This document shows, piece after piece, positions 35,239 to 43,894 of a DNA stretch of 64,000 nt (its first letter is position 1; each line of letters begins with the position of its first letter). The position numbers and the translations under genes are program-made. The notes beneath the pieces were generated by a model. It did not search any database and was not told the origin of the DNA. It was given only the letters and a program-made list of their open reading frames with translations. Source of the DNA: Streptomyces ortus (lineage in GTDB: Bacteria; Actinomycetota; Actinomycetes; Streptomycetales; Streptomycetaceae); contig NZ_JAIFZO010000002.1 of assembly GCF_026341275.1 (NCBI RefSeq), forward strand, positions 8,541,296 through 8,605,295, read 5' to 3'.

Positions 35239-35810
35239 GTGGGCATCCGTCGACTGGCCGTATCGACCGCGGTGGTCGCCGCTCTGATCGGCACCTTCGG
35301 TGTGCCGCTCGCGGCTGCCACCGCATCCGCCGCGGGTGGCGCCACCACCGTGCGCGAGGACTTCAACGGCGACGGCATCGAGGACCTCGCGACCTTCTTT
35401 GTCTACGAGAACCACGCCGAGGGCGGCAAACTGTGGCTCGGCACGAAGGACGGCCTGTCCACCGTTCCGCAACGACTGCCCTCAGCGTCCGCCACCGCCG
35501 TCGCCGACTTCGACCAGGACGGTTACGCCGACCTCGCCACGCGCGTCTTCCCTGGCGGCGACACCGAGATGGGGGACGACCCGGGGACCGTCAAGATCTA
35601 CAACGCCTCGTCGGCCGGTCCCAGCCAGACCCGTAAGCGGACCATCGCTGCGACTGCTCGACGTGACGGGCGACGGGAAGGCGGACCTGATCGCGGGTGC
35701 GCCGGGCGAGAACCTCGGCACGATCAGGAACGGCGGCGCGGTGTGGCTGCTGCGCGGCGCGACGGCCGGTCTGACGGCGTCGAAGTCGGCTGCGCACAAC
35801 CTTGGGGGCG
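35239..35810 (+). pseudogene. Truncated, frameshifted FG-GAP repeat secreted protein
   Basis: Starts with a signal peptide (GIRRLAVSTAVVAALIG and an Ala-rich end) and two FG-GAP/VCBS repeats with the metal loops DFNGDGIEDLAT and DFDQDGYADLAT. Near 35635 the frame changes and a third repeat, DVTGDGKADLIAGAPGEN, continues in another frame to about 35800. The remaining repeats of the usual integrin-like propeller are gone and transposase debris follows. The GTG at 35239 with AAGGA upstream is the likeliest original start. Confidence 0.8.
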
Positions 35811-35880
35811 GATGCGCAGGCGGCGGAAGCCGTGCAGCCCGGCGACGGCGCGCTCGACGACGTACCGGAAAATGCCCAGG
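35811..35880 (-). pseudogene. Fragment of an IS5-like transposase C-terminus
   Basis: On the minus strand FRYVVERAVAGLHGFRRLRIR matches the conserved RxVVERxxAWLHxFRRLRIR block of IS5-family DDE transposases. Only about 23 codons remain, directly abutting the broken FG-GAP gene. Confidence 0.7.
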
Positions 35881-35897
35881 CGGCACGAGGATCGAAG

Positions 35898-36020
35898 AAT
35901 GTAAGCGTCACGTGGCCACGGACACGCTCGGTCCGGTCCTGGCCGTCATCGTCACAGCAGCCTCGGTGCACGACTCCACCGGCGGGAAACGCCTGCTCGA
36001 CGAACGCGCTGCCTCGCACG
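35898..36020 (+). pseudogene. Fragment of an IS5-like transposase middle region
   Basis: On the plus strand CKRHVATDTLGPVLAVIVTAASVHDSTGG is the RHVAVDTLGLLLAVVVTAAxVxDRDGA block of IS5-type transposases, followed by KRLLDERAA. It lies in the opposite orientation to the preceding fragment, so at least two insertion or inversion events left debris here. Confidence 0.75.
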
Positions 36021-36060
36021 CCCCAGCGGCCAGCCAGAGGTGTTCCGGCTGGTGATCGTG

Positions 36061-36826
36061 ACGGGGTCAGGCGGCGAGCGAGGTCCCCTCGCGTGCGCGG
36101 TCCTGCGACGGTGCCGGCTGCTGGGGTTCCTGGGGAGCGGAGGGTTCAGGTTCCTCGCTCTCCTGAGGGTGCCAGGGCAGCCACGTAAAAGGGTCATCGG
36201 TAGCGAGTGGTCCGGTCGCGTCGTGCTCGGATTTGACGCGGCGCGGCGGAGTGATTTCTTTTCGGGCCGCCGCTAAGGCGTCGGTCCTGGGTTTCCTGCG
36301 CGTTCTGTGTGGACGGTGCGAATTTTGCGCAATTGGCAAGACGCTATCCATTTCTGGCTCCCGTCGAGTGCCCGAAGGAAAGGAAGTGTCGCGTAGTTCG
36401 ATGGGTCGACATTTCGCCATCCCGCCGTGACGCTTTCGGCGTGAGGTTCACGTTGAAAGATTAATGAATAGGTTAAGACAGTCCCAAGGGCGAGGCAAGT
36501 AGTAGCTGCGGAGATACGTGATTGACCAGAACCGGTCGAACTCCGGTGCCCGCACTCGGGCATCCTCGCGACCGTCGTCTGAGCGTGGAATCCGTGAAAT
36601 CCGCAGGACATGACGTCTTTTCGTGGTGGCGCGTATTCGGGAGGATGCTCTCCTCGTGTTCCAGGGTGCCCGTAGGGGGCGGGTCGGCCGACCGGTTCAT
36701 GCCCGTTTCGGTCTCTCGACGGGGTGCCGACAGTCATATCCACGCTGTACGGCGATGCGGGAGGGGCGGCGGACGGTGGCCGCGCGGGCGCATCCGCCAC
36801 CTGCCGTCGGCGGGAGTCCACAAGCC
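36061..36826. other. Region without a supported gene
   Basis: An open frame on the minus strand (36067-36420, 117 codons, Pro/Glu/Gln-rich C-terminus) has no recognisable family and no convincing ribosome site. The segment 36300-36530 is relatively A+T-rich. I cannot name anything else here; it separates the transposon debris from the terpenoid cluster. Confidence 0.4.
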
Positions 36827-38230
36827 TCAGCGGGACCGGGAGAGTGTGTCCGCCGAGACGCGGCCGACCGGGGACAGGGTGCAGTCCACGGCTCGCGCCG
36901 CCCGGATGGTGACGCCCACCTCCAGTGGCACGTGCGGCACTGTCCCGGTGAAGCGATACCGCTGGAGCAGCGTCGCCACGGCGAGTTTCATCTGGAGCAT
37001 GGCGAAGTGGTTGCCGATGCAGGAGCGCGGGCCGCCGCCGAGTGGGAACCATGCGTAGCGCGGCCTGCGGCTTTCCTCCTCGGGGCGGAACCGCTCGGGG
37101 GCGAACCGTTCGGGGTCTGGCCAGTAGGAGGGATGGCGGTGCGTCACCCAGGGCGACACGTACACGTAGGCCCCCGCGGGTATCGCGTACCCGTCGACGA
37201 CCGTCGACCGCACCGCCCGGCGGATCAGGACCGGCGCTGCGGGATAGAGACGCATGGCCTCCTTGAGCACTCGTTCCACGGAGGGCAGTGCGTCCAGGTC
37301 GGCAGGGGTGGGCCGGCGTCCGGCGAGAACGGAACGCACCTCGTCGCGGACGGAGTCCTGGATGTTCTGGTGCTGTGCCAGCATGTACATGGTGAACGTG
37401 AGTGACGTCGCCGTGGTGTCCGCCCCGGCCAGCAGGAAGACCAGCACCTGGTCGCGCAGTTCCTCGTCGGTCAGCGGAGTGTCCTCGTCGCTGTGCGCGT
37501 TGATGAGCAGGGTCAGCAGGTCGGTCCCCGCCTCATCGCCCGAGGTGGCGCTCCGCCGACGCTGTTCGATCAGACGGTCGCACAGTGCGTGCAGTTCCTT
37601 CTGGGCCGCGCGCGCACGGCGGTTGGCGGGCGTGGGGAAGGAGCGGGGCAGGTTGAGCGGCATGAGCCCGCGACGGAGGGTGTAGGTGCTCAGGGCGGGC
37701 ATGCAGCGCCGCACTACTTTCGCCGCCTGTTCGGCGTCCGAGCCGAACAGGATTCGGGTGATCATCCTCACGGTGAGCCGACTCATGTCCTCGTTCAGGT
37801 CGGGCCGCCCGTCGCGGTCGGCCTCCCATTCGGCACACAGCGCGTCGACCTCGTCGCAGACGGCCGCTGCGTAGTCCGCCACCCGTTTCTTCGTGAACAG
37901 AGGGGAGAGGAGCCTGCGTTGCCTGATGTGGTCGTCGTCGAGGCTGCTGAGCAGACCGTTGCCGAAGGTCTGCCGCATCTCTTGCGAGAAGCGGTCGTCC
38001 TTGCGGAAGTTGGCCGACTGGCCGGCCAGCACCTGCTGGGCGCCGGCGGCGGAGAAGACGAAGTGGATCGTCGTGCGCAGTCCGGGAGGCCCGGACGCGA
38101 TCCGCACCACGTCACCGTGTTCCCTTCGGGCCCGCTCGTACGTGCCCAACGGGTCTCGCCGCAGGTCCAGCAGTGAGGCGAGGAGCGGCAGCCCATCGAC
38201 AGCGGGTACCTCGGTCGGTTTCGTCTCCAT
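36827..38230 (-). CDS. Cytochrome P450 of the terpenoid cluster
   Basis: P450 monooxygenase of 467 residues. Visible motifs are the I-helix LLAGADTTATSLT, the K-helix EAMR (ExxR), PERFAPERF and the haem loop FPLGGGPRSCIGNHFA with the axial Cys. The overall pattern resembles CYP4/CYP102-like bacterial P450s that act on fatty or terpenoid substrates, rather than the shorter CYP105 type. The ATG has an AAGGGA site. It is convergent to nothing nearby and lies with the TPR regulator on the minus strand, opposite the terpene operon, so it is a likely tailoring enzyme. Electron-transfer partners are not encoded nearby. Confidence 0.9.
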   Translation of the reverse strand: METKPTEVPAVDGLPLLASLLDLRRDPLGTYERARREHGDVVRIASGPPGLRTTIHFVFSAAGAQQVLAGQSANFRKDDRFSQEMRQTFGNGLLSSLDDDHIRQRRLLSPLFTKKRVADYAAAVCDEVDALCAEWEADRDGRPDLNEDMSRLTVRMITRILFGSDAEQAAKVVRRCMPALSTYTLRRGLMPLNLPRSFPTPANRRARAAQKELHALCDRLIEQRRRSATSGDEAGTDLLTLLINAHSDEDTPLTDEELRDQVLVFLLAGADTTATSLTFTMYMLAQHQNIQDSVRDEVRSVLAGRRPTPADLDALPSVERVLKEAMRLYPAAPVLIRRAVRSTVVDGYAIPAGAYVYVSPWVTHRHPSYWPDPERFAPERFRPEEESRRPRYAWFPLGGGPRSCIGNHFAMLQMKLAVATLLQRYRFTGTVPHVPLEVGVTIRAARAVDCTLSPVGRVSADTLSRSR

Positions 38231-38481
38231 CCCGGCATCCCTTTCCGTGGCTCAGCGGGCAGGCGGTGACCGGCCCGGCCCCAGGGGGCGTCGGCCCGTC
38301 GACCTCTCCTTCCATTGGATGCCCGGCTGTCGGCCCCGCGACAGGGTCGTCCGGCTCGCCTGTGTCCTTCGTGGCCCACGCTTGTGCCCTTGTGCGTCCG
38401 GGTCCGGGTCCGGATCGGTCGGGGCAGACGGCCGTGGCGCCGGGTGGGGGCGTCCGTCGCACCGGCGTGGTGGTACGCCGC

Positions 38482-39837
38482 TCACACGGCTAGGCGCTCC
38501 GGGAAGCTCTGGTATGTGGTGTAACCGTCCAGGCGGTCGAGGGTAGACCGTACGGACGGCCGCCCCGCGTATGGCAGCAGCCTGGAGCGCAGGTCCTCGA
38601 GCCGGTCGGTGGTGCGCGGGCAGCGGATTCGCCCGTAGTGGTCGAGCAGCCGGTCGGTAACGGCGCAGGCTCGGTCCAGCCGTCCCTCGAGCAGGTGGAT
38701 CTCGCCCAGCTTGGCGAGTGTCAGGGCCCGGGCGCGGTGCGCGCGCGGCGGCCGGTGCCGCAGGGACGCGGCGAACGCCTGGGCGGCCCTGCCGTAGTCG
38801 CCGAGACTCTGGTGCACGTGGCCTCGCTGGTAGTGGAGTGCGGCCATGGGATATCCGCTGAACGGCGAGGAAGGGTCGTCCTGTCCGCCGTGCAGTGTCA
38901 TGGCGTCGGAAAGGGCCGAGAGCGATCGGTTCTCCTCGCCGGCCGTCGCGTGCACCACGGCGAGATGACTCATCAGGTACGCCCGGATGGGCGGTGGAGC
39001 GTCCTCGGGTGCCGTCGACCACGCCGAACGGGCGAGCGCCGGGTCACGGTGCCCGAGTTGGTTCGCCTGTGTGCTCATCGCCCGCAGCGTGACGGCGTAC
39101 TGGGTGCGGTCCCCGGCCTCGATCGCGATTTGCGCGGCTACGTGGAAGTACTGCTGCGCCACCCCGCTCTGACGGCAGTCCGCAGACATGCGGGCCAGCA
39201 GATGGGTCAGCCGGGACAGTCGTCCGAGGAGCAGTGAGTGGGTGCGCCGGTCGGTTCGGGCGGCGAGGAAGGCGGCACCGTCGGTGGCGAGATAGGTGGC
39301 CAGTGCGGTGCGTCCGTGGGCGCCGCCGTAGGTGTCGATGGTCTCCGCGTAGTGCGTGATGGTGTGCGACAGGGCCGCGAGATCACCAGGTCCGAGCCGC
39401 CAGTCGCCCCTCGTGGGCTGCGGCTCCGTGTCGGTCCAGACCGGAGGGGCGCTGCCCGGGCGGAAGGGGGAGACGCGAAACGCCGCCCGGGTTCCGGGAG
39501 CGATGTCTGCCTTGGTCAGCATCGCCAGCGCCTCTCGGCCTCTGCCGCCGGTCGCGTGCAGTGCGTCGGTCGGCTCGTCCGGAACATGTGCCAGTCCGGT
39601 CTCCTGGACGCTGATGTGCCGGCCGAGCCGCCGGGTCAGGATCTCGGCCACCAGCATGGGTACCGGGGCCGGGGGCCGGGAGCCGGCCAACCACCCGGCA
39701 ACCGATTTGCGGTTGTACTGGAGCACCCGCCTGTTCTCCGCGGCGGCGAGATTGACGGACCGGGCCAGAGCTTCGCCCGACAATCCCGCCTCGCGTATGA
39801 GACGTTTCAGCTGCTGATTCGGCTTGCTGCGTGCCAC
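38482..39837 (-). CDS. Streptomyces-type TPR transcriptional regulator
   Basis: Regulator-like protein of about 451 residues. The N-terminus (RSKPNQQLKRLIREAGLSGEAL, then SVAGWLAGSRPPAP) is an XRE-like helix-turn-helix of the type seen in many Streptomyces cluster regulators. The rest is helical repeats of TPR type (HVAAQIAIEAGDRTQYA, HYQRGHVHQSLGDYGRAAQAF, LTLAKLGEIHLLEGRLDRA). GTG 39837 is chosen because GGAGGAG precedes it; the longer upstream frame lacks a site. It is divergent from the prenyl-synthase operon across about 600 bases and probably controls it. Confidence 0.82.
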   Translation of the reverse strand: MARSKPNQQLKRLIREAGLSGEALARSVNLAAAENRRVLQYNRKSVAGWLAGSRPPAPVPMLVAEILTRRLGRHISVQETGLAHVPDEPTDALHATGGRGREALAMLTKADIAPGTRAAFRVSPFRPGSAPPVWTDTEPQPTRGDWRLGPGDLAALSHTITHYAETIDTYGGAHGRTALATYLATDGAAFLAARTDRRTHSLLLGRLSRLTHLLARMSADCRQSGVAQQYFHVAAQIAIEAGDRTQYAVTLRAMSTQANQLGHRDPALARSAWSTAPEDAPPPIRAYLMSHLAVVHATAGEENRSLSALSDAMTLHGGQDDPSSPFSGYPMAALHYQRGHVHQSLGDYGRAAQAFAASLRHRPPRAHRARALTLAKLGEIHLLEGRLDRACAVTDRLLDHYGRIRCPRTTDRLEDLRSRLLPYAGRPSVRSTLDRLDGYTTYQSFPERLAV

Positions 39838-40443
39838 GCCAACTCCTCCGAGCGTATTGCGGTACAGAAACAGAAATCCTCTGGAGGCGGCTCTGTGCCC
39901 GGAATCTGCCGTAGTGCTGCGACCGCTTGTCGGTCCTCTCTTTTGATCAGGAACCATTTTTCGTCTACCGTGTCGGCCGAACAATTAACGGGTTGTTTCC
40001 AGCCACTTTCCGTTCGCGCCGGGTCCGTCGGAGCTGAATGAGGCAATGGGTTCGGTCACGAGTTCACAAGTTCACAAGGAATCGACCCGTGGGACAGCGG
40101 AACGTAGGGAACCCCCTGGCACGGTCCTGCGGCCCCTGCTTGACTTCTTGGTGTCGGCGGATCAGCGAATTTGTTTCCCTTGTCGCGAAGCTGTTTCCGG
40201 GAGGGATCGCGCGGCGCGCGTCCCGGGCCGTCGGCACAGAACAAAGCGGCACACGGTGCACGTGAGGACCGGGTGCGCCGCCGGTACAAGCCCCGGTCGC
40301 GCACCCGTGCCACACGCAGGCCGGCCCTGAGCGCGTCGGTACCGGTGGCCACCGCACGAGGGCACCTCAAGGAACGGCCCGGCGAACCCGCCGGCCACGC
40401 GCCGCACTCGTCATGACCTGCCCAGTGGGAGGAGACGACGTCC
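39838..40443. promoter_or_regulatory. Divergent promoter region of the terpenoid cluster
   Basis: No supported gene. The stretch 39850-40080 is more A+T-rich than the surroundings and should hold the promoters for the TPR regulator (minus) and the prenyl synthase operon (plus). A short direct repeat GTTCACAAG occurs twice at about 40062-40080. Small open frames here look non-coding. Confidence 0.5.
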
Positions 40444-41544
40444 ATGAACCAGACAGAGGTCCTCAGCCCCCCGGCTGCGGACACCGTCAGGGAGACGCTG
40501 GCCGAATGCCGGGCAGCCACGCTTCCCGCCCTGCGTACGGCGGTTGAGGGATTGCATCCGCGGCTGGCCCGTATCAGCGCCTATCACCTGGGCTGGTGCC
40601 TGCCCGATGGCACGCCCACCGACGGTCACACCGGCAAGATGCTGCGCGCCGCCCTGGCCGTGCTCGCAGCACGGGCATTCGGCGCGAGTACGGCGTCGGC
40701 CGTGCCCGGCGCGGTCGCCGTCGAACTGGTGCACAACTTCTCCTTGCTGCACGACGACCTGATGGACGCCGACGAACTGCGGCGGGGCCGCCCCACCGCC
40801 TGGGTGGCCTTCGGACGGGGGCCCGCCGTACTGGCGGGCGACGCGTTGCTCAGCCAGGCCCTACGGGTCGTCACCGAAGTCCGGGGAACCCCGGTGCAAC
40901 CGGCGACCGGGGCCATCACGTCAGCAGTGGACGCCATCATCCAGGGGCAGGCCGCCGATCTGGAGCTGGACGGCTACCCGGTGGACGAAGTGGACACCGA
41001 CGACTACCTCGCCGCGTGCGCCAAGACCAGCGGCCTCCTCGGCGGCTGCCTCGAAGTCGGCGCAGCCCTGGCCCACGCCCCCGCGCCGGCGGCCCGCATG
41101 CTCCGCTCCGCAGCCTGGGATCTGGGCGTGGCCTGGCAGATCGCCGACGACATCGAGAGTCTGTGGGGAGATCCCACCGCCAGCGGCAAGGACGCCTACG
41201 GCGACCTGCGCAGCGGCAAGAGGACCTACCCCGTCATCGCCGCCCTGCGCTCCGACACCCCCGCCGCCTCTCGGCTGGCCGTCCGGCTGAGTGCCACCGA
41301 GGCTCCCGCGGAGGCCGAACTGGCCGCTCTGGCCGGTCTCGTGATGGAAGCGGGCGGACGTGCAGAAGCCGAGCGGACCGCCCGCCGCTACCTCGACCAA
41401 GCCCTGCACACGCTGAGCCGGGCGGGCGGAGAGGCCGCCGCCGTCGGCACCCTCACCGCCCTGTTCCGACATGTGCTGGCCCGCCACCAGCAGTGGACCA
41501 CCCGGGTCCCGACCGCCCCCACCGCGGAAGGAGCGGTCCTGTGA
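40444..41544 (+). CDS. Polyprenyl diphosphate synthase 1 (GGPP-synthase-like)
   Basis: Trans-isoprenyl diphosphate synthase of 366 residues. It has the first Asp-rich motif DDLMD (in FSLLHDDLMDADELRRGRP), a following GDALL, and the second Asp-rich region WQIADDIESLWGDPTASGK with KR/KRTYP. These chain-elongating enzymes condense IPP with allylic diphosphates to FPP, GGPP or longer. The second Asp motif is DDxES rather than DDxxD, so chain length or activity may differ from the neighbour. ATG 40444 has GGAGGAG upstream. It is the first gene of the plus-strand operon and overlaps prenyl synthase 2 by four bases. Confidence 0.9.
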   Translation: MNQTEVLSPPAADTVRETLAECRAATLPALRTAVEGLHPRLARISAYHLGWCLPDGTPTDGHTGKMLRAALAVLAARAFGASTASAVPGAVAVELVHNFSLLHDDLMDADELRRGRPTAWVAFGRGPAVLAGDALLSQALRVVTEVRGTPVQPATGAITSAVDAIIQGQAADLELDGYPVDEVDTDDYLAACAKTSGLLGGCLEVGAALAHAPAPAARMLRSAAWDLGVAWQIADDIESLWGDPTASGKDAYGDLRSGKRTYPVIAALRSDTPAASRLAVRLSATEAPAEAELAALAGLVMEAGGRAEAERTARRYLDQALHTLSRAGGEAAAVGTLTALFRHVLARHQQWTTRVPTAPTAEGAVL

Positions 41545-42617
41545 ACGCGGCCGAAGGCACCGACACGACGACAGCGGGCACGAGCGTCCGCACGGTCCCC
41601 GCCGCCGACGCCGGTCCCCTGGCATGGCTCGACCACGCCAGGGAGGTGACCGACCCGGTGCTGCGGGAGGCAGTGGACTCGCTGCACCCACAGGCACGGA
41701 TCGTCGTCGGCTACCACCTGGGATGGTGGGACGAACAAGGCCGGCCGATCACCGCCGACTGGGGAAAGGCCGTACGGCCTGCCCTCGTCCTGCTCTCCGC
41801 ACAGGCACTCGGGGCCCCTCCCCGCACCGGCTCACACTGCGCTGCGGCTGTGCAACTCGCCCATGATTCCTCACTGTTGCACGACGACATCATCGACCGC
41901 GACGACATGCGCCGTCACCGGCCCGCCGCCTGGCGCGCCTTCGGCGTCCCCGGCGCGTTGCTGGCCGGTGACGCCATGCTCGCCCTGGCGGTCTCCCTGG
42001 TCCGCCACGACAGTCCCAGTGCCCTGGCCACCGCAGCGCTGAACGAGGCCGTGCAGCAGTTCATCGGCGGGCAGTTCGAGGACATCGGGTTCGAGGGACG
42101 GGCGGAGGTCTCCCTCACCGAGTGCACCACCATGGCCGCGCGGAAGACCGGCGCGCTCATGGGAGCCGCGTGCCGTCTGGGCGCCCTGGCGGGCGGGGCG
42201 GACGAGGCGCGGGCAGCGCAACTGGATGCCTTCGGCCGCTCTCTCGGCCTGGCCTTCCAGCACGTGGACGACCTGCTCGGCATATGGGGCGACCCCAGGA
42301 CGACGGGCAAACCGGCCGGTGCCGACCTCCACGCCCGCAAGAAGAGCCTGCCCGTGGTGGCCGCCCTGGGGTCGGACGGTCCCGAGGCCGCCGAACTGGC
42401 CGAGCTCTACGCCCGCGACCCCGCCACGGACGACGCCGACGTCCTCCGGCACGCCGCCTCCCTCGTCGAGCGCGCGGGAGGACGGCACCGGACCAGCGGC
42501 CTTGCCCGCCGACACCTGGCCGAGGCGCTCGACCACCTCGATGCCACCCGTCTGCCCGCCTGCGACACCCGGCCACTGCGCACGCTCGCCGCTTGGCTGG
42601 CCCTCCGCGACCACTGA
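41541..42617 (+). CDS. Polyprenyl diphosphate synthase 2 (GGPP-synthase-like)
   Basis: Second isoprenyl diphosphate synthase, 358 residues. Motifs are HDDIIDRDDMRRHRP (DDxxD), GDAML, and FQHVDDLLGIWGDPRTTGK near the C-terminal half, with RKKSLPV. The two synthases share overall layout but differ clearly, so they look like an old duplication with divided roles, either two chain lengths or a heteromeric enzyme. The GTG start overlaps the stop of synthase 1 (GTGA). Confidence 0.9.
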   Translation: MNAAEGTDTTTAGTSVRTVPAADAGPLAWLDHAREVTDPVLREAVDSLHPQARIVVGYHLGWWDEQGRPITADWGKAVRPALVLLSAQALGAPPRTGSHCAAAVQLAHDSSLLHDDIIDRDDMRRHRPAAWRAFGVPGALLAGDAMLALAVSLVRHDSPSALATAALNEAVQQFIGGQFEDIGFEGRAEVSLTECTTMAARKTGALMGAACRLGALAGGADEARAAQLDAFGRSLGLAFQHVDDLLGIWGDPRTTGKPAGADLHARKKSLPVVAALGSDGPEAAELAELYARDPATDDADVLRHAASLVERAGGRHRTSGLARRHLAEALDHLDATRLPACDTRPLRTLAAWLALRDH

Positions 42618-42868
42618 CACCGCTGCCCCGGCAAGCACGGTGGGCAAGCGGGCCCGGCGAAGCACGTACGGAGTCCCGCCGCACCACCATCCGGCACACC
42701 GCCTGCCACCGATTCGCCGCCCGGCGGGCCCGCCCTGTGCGACCCCTTTGCCCGCAACCGTCCCGACGGCCCGCTCAACCGTCCCGTCGGCCGTTCTCCC
42801 CGTCCCTTGCCGTGCCCTTTCCGCGGGCCGGCGTCCACCCGGCCGGCGGCCGGGAAAGGAGAGACATC

Positions 42869-43894
42869 GTGCACAGTCCGGTCTCCGACCCGGTCCTTGA
42901 CACCGTCCTGCCTCGCTGGCCCTTCCCTGCCGCACCCGCGCGTGACCCCGGCGACATCGCCGCCGTCGAGACCGGTGGCGCCGAGTGGGCCAGGCGCCTG
43001 GGCCTGATCGATTCCGGCGACCCCCGCCACCCGCTGCGCCGCCTGTGCGCGGGCGAGCTGGTCAGCCACGGCTATCCGCGCGCGGACACCGGCATCCGCG
43101 TACTCATCACCCAATGGACGATGTGGTACTTCAATCTCGACGACCACTTCGAGGACGGAGCCGCCGGCGCCAGCGCCGCCGCCGCCGACCGGGCCGCGGC
43201 CCCACTCAGGCGTCTGGTGGACGCCGCCAGGCGCCGCGAACAACCGCCCACCGCCGAGGACGCCCTGCAGCGCGCGCTCGCGGACCTGCTGGAGCGGACC
43301 GCTCAGCAGATGGCGCCGGTGCAGTTCTGCGAACTCCTCGCACATCTGGACGACTACTTCACCTCCCTCGTCGTGGAGTCCGACTACCGGGCACGCGGTG
43401 TCCTGCCCGGCGTCGACTCGTACATAGCCCTGCGCCGCGACACCGGACCTGTGCTGCCCTTGCTGGACTTCGTCGAACAGGCCGAGTCGGTACGACTGCC
43501 GGCGCGCTTCTACGGCACCCCCGAATACACCGAGATGATCGGCTGCGCGGCCGACATCGCGTCCTGGATCAACGACCTGTGCTCGGTGTCGAAGGAACTG
43601 GACCGCCCGGACGCCTACAACCTCGTGGTCCTGCTGCACCGCCTGGAGGACAAGTCGCTCAAGGACGCCGCCGCCGAGACCCTCGACCGGATCGAGCAGC
43701 GGGTGCGGGCGCTGAAACAGGCGCTGGAACGGGCCGGCGGCCCCTCCGGCACGGGCGGCCCCTACACCGACGCGGAGAAAGCGGCCCTGAAGACATGGGC
43801 GGACGGGCTGCTCAGCTTCCAGAACCACGTCGAGTGGTATCTGCGGCACGGCCGCTACGACCGGGACGAGCCCCGTCCGGAGGTCCCCGCATGA
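42869..43894 (+). CDS. Class I terpene synthase (cyclase)
   Basis: Terpene cyclase of 341 residues with all bacterial class I hallmarks: Asp-rich DDHFED (D91-D96) after WYFNL, the phosphate-sensor Arg at about 189 (ALRRDTG), the NSE triad N235/S239/E243 in NDLCSVSKE, and the C-terminal RY pair in RHGRYDR. It should ionise a linear prenyl diphosphate from the adjacent synthases and cyclise it. GTG 42869 has AAAGGAGA upstream. It overlaps the first FAD oxidoreductase by four bases. The skeleton cannot be predicted from sequence alone. Confidence 0.9.
   Translation: MHSPVSDPVLDTVLPRWPFPAAPARDPGDIAAVETGGAEWARRLGLIDSGDPRHPLRRLCAGELVSHGYPRADTGIRVLITQWTMWYFNLDDHFEDGAAGASAAAADRAAAPLRRLVDAARRREQPPTAEDALQRALADLLERTAQQMAPVQFCELLAHLDDYFTSLVVESDYRARGVLPGVDSYIALRRDTGPVLPLLDFVEQAESVRLPARFYGTPEYTEMIGCAADIASWINDLCSVSKELDRPDAYNLVVLLHRLEDKSLKDAAAETLDRIEQRVRALKQALERAGGPSGTGGPYTDAEKAALKTWADGLLSFQNHVEWYLRHGRYDRDEPRPEVPA

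Noticed and set aside
36067..36420. 117-codon minus-strand open frame with Pro/Glu-rich end
   Set aside because: No homology recognised and no ribosome site; left as unassigned sequence.
40444..42617. Prenyl synthases as encapsulin cargo
   Set aside because: No encapsulin shell gene and no typical disordered cargo-loading segment in the window.
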